Assembly: GCA_947623455.1 (NCBI GenBank)
Contig: OX392543.1
Location: 21,884,757 to 21,948,756, forward strand
Direction: 5' to 3'
Length of the DNA: 64,000 nt
Origin: Mimachlamys varia
Lineage: Eukaryota; Mollusca; Bivalvia; Pectinida; Pectinidae
The notes under the pieces were generated by a model. That model had not been told where the DNA came from. It was given only the letters and a program-made list of their open reading frames with translations, and did not search any database. Positions 60,101-64,000 of the stretch are shown in pieces; within the stretch, counting starts at the first letter, position 1; the number at the start of each line of letters is the position of its first letter. A program made the position numbers and the translations under genes.

Positions 60101-61805
60101 ATATCGATGAAGATTCAGTTGGACTTTATTATCTTAGCAAGACCACTGTCATCGTAGTTACCATCGTATCAACCCGCTTCGAATGTGTTTTTCCTTCGAC
60201 TCTTTAAATTAATAATGATGTAAATATAAGGATTGTACCTCATTTTGACTGCGTAAACGGTATTTATAATGCCAACTGCGGGCATACTACCGTATACACA
60301 GTCAAAATAAAGTACAATCCTTATTGGAACAACAGAAAGTGGGCCCAGTTCTCCACAGCCTGTATACCCTAACATAAACCTGTATACCCTAACATAAACC
60401 TGTATACCCTAACATAAACCTGTATACCCTAACATAAACCTGTATACCCTAACATAAACCTGTATACCCTAACATAAACCTGTATACCCTAACATGAACC
60501 TGTATAACCTAACATGAACCTATATAACCTACGGGTAACATAAACCTGTATAACCTAACATGAACCTGTATAACCTACGGGTAACATAAACCTGTATAAC
60601 CTAACATGAACCTGTATAACCTACGGGTAACATAAACCTGTATAACCTAACATGAACCTGTATAACCTACGGATAACATAAACCTGTATAACCATAGATA
60701 CCCTAGCAACACTTACCTTTCCTCATCACTGCTGTCTCCATCCCGGATTTGCTACTAAGGACCTCGGACAATTCCTTCCCTATCCCAGAATCCTGTGTAC
60801 TCATGGTTTCTAGGGTTGTGTCCGCTGCCTTTTCACCGATCTAGAGGGAATATATGAGATTAAATGAGCACAATATAAAGACGCATTTAAGACATTTAAA
60901 TTCAAATATTTCCCAACGCAATGTCAAAACTCAGTGTAAAGACGCATTCAAAACATTTAATTTCAAACATTACCCCACGCCATGTCGAAAATCAGTGTAA
61001 AGACGTTTTTAAGACATTTAAATTCAAACATTACCCCACGCCATGTCAAAACTCAGTGTAACGACACATTTAAGACATTTAATATGATGCCCCTCCCCCC
61101 CCCTCCCCGCCATGTCAATGAAATAACAATTATTAAGGTGTAATTACCATACACATCCTCAAATATGTAACCCCTTGCCTGGTAAAAGGCCCACCTGTAC
61201 GCATTGCTATACTGCCAACAAACATTTTTTTTTACCTACATGTACAGTTAGATCACCTCCCTATAAGGAGTTTTTGATTATTATTATTATTAAACTCGGT
61301 TTATTGCTTGATGTACATGGTTTAATTGCAAAACCACTGCACATTTTCTGGCTTAAAAATCATTTTTGAAGTTATATAATGCCCCCCCCCCCCCTTGAAA
61401 CTGAAATCTAACAGTTTTCTGTCATTTTTTGGCTTGAGAATCATTTTAAAAGTTGTCTCCCCTGAAATCAAACTATGACAGTTTTCCAGTATTTTCCGGC
61501 TTGCGAGTTATCTTAAAAATTGTCTCACCTAAAACTTAATCTGACAGCTTTTAAGCATTATAAGGCTCAAGGATAGTTTTAAAAGTTGTCTCCCCTGAAA
61601 TTAAACAATTTTCCAGCATTTTCTAGCTGCGAGCTATTTTTAAAGTTGTCTCCCCTGAACCTGACCTCTGACATGCTGACGGCCACATCAGCACTGTCGT
61701 CCTGGTGACCGCTGTCTGTTGGTAGTATTTCTCCCTCCTTTTCTCCTCTCTTCGCAAACTGCTGAAATCTTTTGCTGTGCACACCTCCCAACTCATCTCC
61801 GTACA
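38974..61805 (-). CDS. Unrecognised multi-exon gene, 3' part; 5' end outside window
   Basis: Nine exons, right to left: 61805-61666, 60840-60717, 58504-58391, 56625-56590, 55672-55488, 54803-54727, 53342-53118, 52787-52577 and 39132-39047 (or to the stop at 38974). All junctions are GT-AG and every phase matches its neighbour, which is strong evidence for a real gene. If the last exon ends at the TAG, the visible part is 422 residues. The protein is rich in Lys, Arg, Ser and Pro. It has a structured-looking centre (NWQRFFKTPTAQERRRMEMV, later LPLLPGEAGLRLLHTVR and VPVATSFEDYLKYRQMA), a poly-Lys joint, a PLPPPP stretch and a C-terminal LLLPEVVIRNALG helix. There is no transmembrane segment. 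I do not recognise the family; a cytoskeletal or scaffold role would be guesswork. Confidence 0.72.
39231..39615. mobile_element. TTAA-flanked MITE, copy 1
   Basis: 385 bp, flanked by TTAA at 39227-39230 and 39616-39619. The ends are AAAGCCCAATAT and ATATTGGGCCT. It is about 85 percent similar by eye to 61858-62240. TTAA targets fit piggyBac or Kolobok transposases. Confidence 0.82.
39620..41980. other. Intron of the unknown gene, non-coding
   Basis: AT-rich, with no gene. It contains short tandem ATCTACAGCA-type repeats at 41020-41095 and the MITE at 41099-41316. Confidence 0.5.
41099..41316. mobile_element. TA-flanked MITE (mariner-like)
   Basis: The ends CTGTAAAAGCC and the inverted CTGTTAAAGTGG are flanked by TA at 41097-41098 and 41317-41318. 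The inner CGCGGTGTGGAAATTT pairs with AAATGTCCACACCGCG. 218 bp, no ORF. Confidence 0.7.
41992..42091 (+). repeat. Two units of the 50-bp minisatellite, left of the large insertion
   Basis: Unit 42042-42091 (GATTGCACAATTTAGG to ATCACAACATCT) and a diverged unit before it match the array at 51361-52360. They end exactly where CCCATACC begins. Confidence 0.85.
42243..42665. repeat. Tandem repeat of 42 bp, about ten units, left subterminal
   Basis: The unit contains CTGGACTTTGAAATTATTAG and GTATACCTTTTTTGTACC. The period is a multiple of three, so open frames of 127 and 147 codons appear on both strands; these are artefacts. Confidence 0.85.
42670..45480. other. Interior of the large element, non-coding
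   Basis: AT-rich, with old degenerate repeats. AGGTCAAGGTCA-type strings lie near 43190, a poly-C run near 44281-44294, and degenerate units of about 100 bp containing ATAAACTACTCCCACAGTC at 44540-44890. No gene is seen. Confidence 0.5.
45720..46400 (+). promoter_or_regulatory. Promoter-like island with a possible two-exon short transcript
   Basis: CpG is locally more frequent here. The stretch has CCCGGAAGTG (ETS-like) at 45732, ACCAATCAAAACG (CCAAT) at 45958 and TTACCGGAAAAC at 46068. Downstream, ATG at 46161 opens MFSTQTATNRFFQNLRH, ending at a strong donor (GTAAGT at 46238). A TTTTCCAG acceptor at 46344-46351 would continue the frame for about 20 codons to TGA. The product would be about 48 residues. 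Short upstream ATGs weaken the coding case. It may be a captured host promoter or a non-coding RNA start. Confidence 0.35.
47095..47290 (+). pseudogene. LINE RT C-terminal tail fragment
   Basis: One frame reads RTDTYRSGQYSFLPRTIITW followed by NGIATE and a stop. This is the common SFFPRTIRDWN tail of CR1/Jockey-type RTs. No RT core is attached. Confidence 0.55.
47300..49940. other. Interior of the large element, right half, non-coding
   Basis: It holds old repeats. A TGTAGTGAGTATRATRGTGTTAGAAG block occurs near 47815 and 49666. Degenerate units of about 125 bp with GGTCAAGGTCAAATTTTGTA and GAAGCAAAGTTG occur at 49070-49560. No coding region is supportable. Confidence 0.5.
49946..50396. mobile_element. 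TA-flanked MITE with CAGTG ends, copy 1
   Basis: It starts CAGTGGACTCCACATAATATC and ends AAGAGAAGTGCACTG, with TA on both sides (49944-49945 and 50397-50398). This is a Tc1/mariner-type signature. TTAATATCA repeats occur near each end. A shorter relative is at about 56765-57054. Confidence 0.75.
50480..51350. repeat. Right subterminal palindromic array of GGTATACC/GGTACAAAAA units
   Basis: Many head-to-head copies of AAAAGGTATA and GGTACAAAAAAG form overlapping hairpins. A separate hairpin (TGCTAGATTGAAACC with GGTTCCAATCTAGCA) lies near 51252-51293. Open frames rich in YKKGTKK/FLYLF are artefacts of the repeat. Confidence 0.8.
51361..52360 (+). repeat. 50-bp minisatellite, exactly twenty units
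   Basis: The unit starts GGTTCTACAATTTAGG or GATTGCACAATTTAGG and ends ATCACAACATCT. The two unit types alternate irregularly (five GATTGCAC units by my reading), and the last few units carry AGTCTATAAA or AGTTTATAAA variants. Near-perfect homogeneity suggests recent expansion or gene-conversion-like turnover. Confidence 0.95.
52577..52787 (-). CDS. Unknown gene, basic/proline-rich exon
   Basis: 211 nt with donor GTAAGT. It encodes KKHVKKETQFKLPRLHSR, then YQWERPLPPPPVHKSSSQSS and YDLTKKKMQQYTS. It is followed by the 13.4-kb intron that carries the 50-bp minisatellite and the large inverted-repeat-bounded insertion. Confidence 0.78.
53118..53342 (-). CDS. Unknown gene, exon
   Basis: 225 nt with acceptor TTTTCAG and donor GTAAGC. 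It encodes TGKSNFGILQMQWTTGVPVA, SFEDYLKYRQM and a Ser-rich tail ending SVRQSKKK. Confidence 0.78.
53935..54660. repeat. 28-bp minisatellite, about 26 units, with AGGTCA in each unit
   Basis: The unit is ATAGGTCATCTCAAGGG followed by CAGGCTAATTC, with CATA/CAAA and TCATC/TCACC variants. It lies in the intron between exons 54727-54803 and 53118-53342. Confidence 0.92.
54727..54803 (-). CDS. Unknown gene, exon
   Basis: 77 nt with acceptor CCCTCAG and donor GTAAGT. It encodes GPTIDYDGRHRVESIPGKLM and VQTKNE. Its first bases and acceptor are duplicated upstream in the intron (54859-54914). Confidence 0.78.
54788..54914. repeat. 71-bp-offset duplication of an exon edge
   Basis: 54788-54843 and 54859-54914 are nearly identical and both include the splice acceptor and first bases of the 54727-54803 exon (minus strand). 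The outer copy is a decoy acceptor with no donor. Confidence 0.8.
55488..55672 (-). CDS. Unknown gene, central conserved-looking exon
   Basis: 185 nt with donor GTAGGC. It encodes NWQRFFKTPTAQERRRMEMV, a TGKVKQSNGPAVIQYIASDL stretch and LPGEAGLRLLHTVR. GC content is higher than in the flanks. The amphipathic basic helix is the most structured part of the protein. Confidence 0.8.
56590..56625 (-). CDS. Unknown gene, 36-nt microexon
   Basis: The acceptor is TATTAG and the donor GTAAGT. It encodes LELSTPKTKRR, with phase 1 on both sides, and joins cleanly to KNWQRFFK. Inclusion could be alternative, since skipping it keeps the frame. Confidence 0.7.
56765..57054. mobile_element. TA-flanked MITE with CAGTG ends, copy 2
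   Basis: Shares TTAATATCACATTCCTCTTA, GAAATGCACTAGATTAAG and the GGAATGCACTG end with 49946-50396. It is shorter (about 290 bp) and its left end is eroded. It is intronic. Confidence 0.65.
57060..58030. other. Intron, non-coding
   Basis: I see no gene or defined repeat between the MITE and the SINE. Confidence 0.5.
58031..58337 (+). mobile_element. tRNA-derived SINE with ATT-repeat tail
   Basis: The head GGCACGGTGATCTAGTGGTAGG has A-box character, and TACGAGTCCCGGCAC lies at the B-box position. The body ends GCGGAATATAAGAACTTTG followed by (ATT)n. Flanks ATCTATGAG and ATCTAAAGAG resemble a worn target duplication. Transcription would be by RNA polymerase III. Confidence 0.72.
58391..58504 (-). 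CDS. Unknown gene, Pro/Ser-rich exon
   Basis: 114 nt between TGTTACAG and GTAATA. It encodes PHRPKQGWPKQSLSPVKSAG followed by PSGLSTPKGPESDK, likely disordered, with SP and TP sites. Confidence 0.75.
58925..58990 (+). mobile_element. tRNA-like head, probable SINE fragment
   Basis: CTCAAATGGTAGGGTGTCC and TAGTTCGAACCCTAC are spaced like A and B boxes. There is no matching acceptor stem, so it is not a tRNA gene. Confidence 0.4.
59166..59425. repeat. Tandem duplication, two units of 130 bp
   Basis: Units 59166-59295 and 59296-59425 start CAGATATAATGTACTTATGG and differ at only a few positions. It is intronic. Confidence 0.9.
60359..60690. repeat. 20-bp minisatellite passing into a higher-order repeat of about 47 bp
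   Basis: About seven units of TGTATACCCTAACATAAACC are followed by alternating TGTATAACCTAACATGAACC and TGTATAACCTACGGGTAACA units. The early units contain CCCTAA, but this is not a telomere. It is intronic, ending just before exon 60717-60840. Confidence 0.9.
60717..60840 (-). CDS. Unknown gene, exon
   Basis: 124 nt, phase 0 in and phase 1 out, donor GTAAGT. It encodes IGEKAADTTLETMSTQDSGI and then KELSEVLSSKSGMETAVMRK. Confidence 0.75.
60860..61640. other. Intron with short tandem and poly-C runs
   Basis: It has units of about 60 bp with ACCCCACGCCATGTC and CAGTGTAAAGACG (60870-61130), poly-C at about 61090-61105 and 61383-61394, and units containing AAGTTGTCTCCCCTGAA between 61380 and 61660. 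Confidence 0.6.
61666..61805 (-). CDS. Unknown gene, first visible exon
   Basis: The acceptor is TTTGCAG; the donor is the weaker GTCAGG. It encodes YGDELGGVHSKRFQQFAKRG and a Ser/Asp-rich tail ending VAVSMSE. It enters in phase 1, so earlier exons exist beyond 61805 and probably beyond the window. Confidence 0.7.
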
Positions 61806-61857
61806 CTGCAAATTTAGAAGAAATTAAATACTGATCAGTTAGTTGAAAACTGTTTAA

Positions 61858-62240
61858 AGGCCCAGAATATGTAACTTTCGGCAAAACTTAAAGCAAAAAT
61901 CATAATAAGCCTATAATAACTTATTATATTTATAGATTTAGTTAAGATTGACTGATATCAGCAATATTCAAGATGGATTCTTACGTGGTTATCGGTACAG
62001 TAGCAGTTGAAACTCGGTATTTGTAAACATGTGTACATTTTGAACTATCGTCTAACTTCGGCTTGTTGTTGAAGTGAGCCACACCTGAATTATTTTCAAT
62101 TCTTTGGATTTTTTGTCAAGAGTTGTTACCTCTCATGTTTACTTCGTTTTATGCTTATTTTTGCATGGTTATCAACTGAATTTTATTTCATAATTTTTCA
62201 GAATCCCGAAAAATTTCTCGAAGTTAAGTATAAAGGGCCT
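61858..62240. mobile_element. TTAA-flanked MITE, copy 2
   Basis: 383 bp. TTAA lies at 61854-61857 and 62241-62244, with ends AGGCCCAGAATATG and TATAAAGGGCCT. It is collinear with 39231-39615. It lies 53 bp upstream (5' side) of the first visible exon of the unknown gene. Confidence 0.85.
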
Positions 62241-62244
62241 TTAA

Positions 62245-63300
62245 GAGTTTAAAGAAAGTATGATATACAAGGAATCGCAGACATTTCTCAATGCCCTCCC
62301 GAAATGGAAACTTGTTCTATCCGTTAAGAAATGAAACAAGTAGAGTATAAATTTATGCCAAAGTTGAATTTTTAGTAACATTGACCTTAATTTTGAACCA
62401 ACAGGGTCCAATTGCCAATATGCAAAAGTGACACTTGTGAACACTTGTGTGAAATTTCGTGACAATTGGCTAAAACTGAAGACTGCAGATTGGTGATGCT
62501 GAAATTCTATTTACAGAAATACTGATGAAGTTTTTTTCTTACATGTGCGTCATGTACAGAAGATCAAAATGCAAACTTGTGTACAAGACGTGATACCCTT
62601 GGAGACCTCATAGCAAAGGGTATAATTAAACATTTGGGTTCTGAATCAGTAAATTCTTTCATGAATGATTCTCAGTAAATATCAGAGAATAATTAAACTA
62701 AACTACTCTCTTTTATCTAATCTAAGGCTTTTCCTTTTTCCTAACAAGGGAGAGCATTCCTGCGTGACACAAATATACTAGAACAAAGCTTTATGTTATA
62801 AATCAATATCTCTGTACTGGCTGAACATGTTGGTAGATATTTAAAGGTCGACACTTTCAGGAATATGTGTGATTGCTTGATATGAAATAACTCCTTGTTA
62901 CAGGAAAGTATTACAGGAATATTGTACATCTCATCATCAATATCTACATACACCATCCTCCGATCAGCTTAACAGTTAACAAGCACATTGATTGTCAAGT
63001 CGGTATTGAATTTGAAAGCAGATATCAAAGAAAATTGTTTACGTCAAGGCATTAAAAAATCTATATTATTTAGTAACGCATGCTGCAGACATCAATCTGT
63101 TGGTAGCTAAAGGAGTCATGACAAATTGATGATGAAGCACTAGAGAGTGAGATTGTCACAATTCAGTTGGCATTCATAACGACTATGAATGTCATCTGAA
63201 ACTATATTGTTCAATATCTGTACTTAATATCTCCTCCCAGGCACCCGCAGTCCTGAACCCCCCGCCCTAACCAACCCAATTTTTTATACAATCAATACAA
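62245..63300. other. Non-coding stretch
   Basis: No exon in the required phase is recognised. The frame at 62465-62241 is not supported. Confidence 0.45.
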
Positions 63301-63303
63301 TTT

Positions 63304-63690
63304 AATACATACACTGTTCCAACATATATAATTCTGAGGATCGAGGTCACAAAAGCTGCCTTATCAGGTGCTAACTACTAGTCCTCAGTACCACCTGGCT
63401 AATATTTTCCTGTATGTGTGAATGTGTGTGTGCTTGAGATGTATTGTGTTCTGTTGGGTTAGGTTTGAAAGCAGCCTAGTTGGAATTTAGATCCGGCGCA
63501 TTATCTTTCCTTCAGTCTTACAACAGATTGAAGGAAATACATACACTGTTCCAACATATATAATTCTGAGGATCGAGGTCACAAAAGCTGCCTTTTCAGG
63601 TGCTAACTACTAGTCCTCAGTACCACCTGGCTAATATTTTCCTGTATGTGTGAATGTGTGTGTGCTTGAGATGTATTGTGTTCTGTTGGT
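63304..63690. repeat. Direct duplication of about 155 bp at 232-bp spacing
   Basis: 63304-63459 and 63536-63690 are nearly identical, from AATACATACACTGTTCCAAC to GTATTGTGTTCTGTTGG. They differ at only one or two positions. Confidence 0.88.
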
Positions 63691-63852
63691 AGTGGGACTG
63701 TGCTTCCAACGCCATCTTTTTTAGTCATTGCCACTTCACTTAAATGCTACAGCACAGATACTGCAACACCAATCCCGGACCATTTTATACTCCACCTGGG
63801 TTGTTGGAGCTGTTTGGGCAGGAGAAAAACTTTCTCTAATATTCCATGAGTA

Positions 63853-63930
63853 CAACGACTTCGAGGATCGAACCCCAGCCACCTGTGTGGAAGGCAGGAC
63901 TACTTACCACTTAACCAATCCGCCCATGAC
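63853..63930 (-). mobile_element. tRNA-Gly-like SINE head
   Basis: On the minus strand: GGATTGGTTAAGTGGTAAGT (A box), then CCTGCCTTCCACACAGG, which folds as an anticodon arm with TCC (Gly), then GGGGTTCGATCCTCG (B box). The acceptor stem does not close, so it is a SINE head or decayed tRNA copy. Confidence 0.6.
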
Positions 63931-64000
63931 TGATAGATGAAACATTTATAAATACTTAAACTTTCATCCACTGCCATGATTTGTGAGATTTAGATGAAAG

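Noticed and set aside
60359..60500. Telomere-like CCCTAA repeats
   Set aside because: The period is 20 bp with other sequence between, and the array is intronic; it is not TTAGGG telomere DNA.
62241..62465. Extra exon of the unknown gene
   Set aside because: There is no acceptor/donor pair in the needed phase, and the sequence looks like a dispersed intergenic repeat.
63853..63930. Functional tRNA-Gly gene
   Set aside because: A and B boxes and the anticodon arm are present, but the acceptor stem does not pair and no terminator follows.

Overview
The window reads as animal nuclear DNA, most likely from a bivalve or related mollusc. It is AT-rich and gene-poor, its genes are split into small exons by large introns, and it is full of non-LTR retrotransposons, MITEs, tRNA-derived SINEs, a tyrosine-recombinase-type retroelement and minisatellites. 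The taxon is an inference from repeat and protein style; nothing in the sequence proves it.

Two host genes can be built from exons whose splice sites and reading phases agree. (1) A plus-strand, five-exon, 447-codon SLC16/monocarboxylate-transporter-like MFS gene at 20564-35710, with a TATA box at 20442. (2) A minus-strand gene of at least nine exons at about 38974-61805, 5' end outside the window, encoding a basic, low-complexity-rich protein I do not recognise. The two genes converge tail to tail around 36-39 kb.

Layout. 0-2 kb: decayed minus-strand DDE transposase with a C-terminal SWIM zinc finger. 3.5-6.1 kb: LINE fragments, two intact-looking 389-bp MITEs and a palindromic repeat family. 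6.7-7.5 kb: a dispersed repeat. 9.2-12.6 kb: broken CR1/Jockey-like LINE interrupted by a 735-bp TIR element, which itself holds a MITE fragment. 13.6-14.5 kb: an 800-bp repeat with a second copy at 32.8-33.6 kb. 14.96-19.03 kb: a second LINE inserted into a copy of the 6.7-kb repeat. 20.4-35.7 kb: the transporter gene. Its first intron contains a 6.87-kb element at 21490-28359 with split direct repeats in the order A1-internal-B1-A2-B2 (read on the minus strand). This is the signature of Ngaro/PAT-type tyrosine-recombinase retrotransposons, but the only protein I can see in it is an SGNH hydrolase. That reading frame is cut in two by a 3.4-kb foldback element with arms of about 550 bp.

36-64 kb: the unknown gene. 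Its 13.4-kb last visible intron contains a candidate 9.27-kb inverted-repeat-bounded element (42092-51358) that splits a 50-bp minisatellite. The candidate element has palindromic subterminal arrays at both ends and a promoter-like island inside it. Other introns hold 28-bp, 20-bp, 130-bp and 42-bp-type tandem repeats, a TTAA-flanked MITE and tRNA-derived SINEs.

The most interesting structures are the SGNH-only split-repeat retroelement with its palindrome array and nested foldback element, and the large inverted-repeat-bounded insertion inside the minisatellite.
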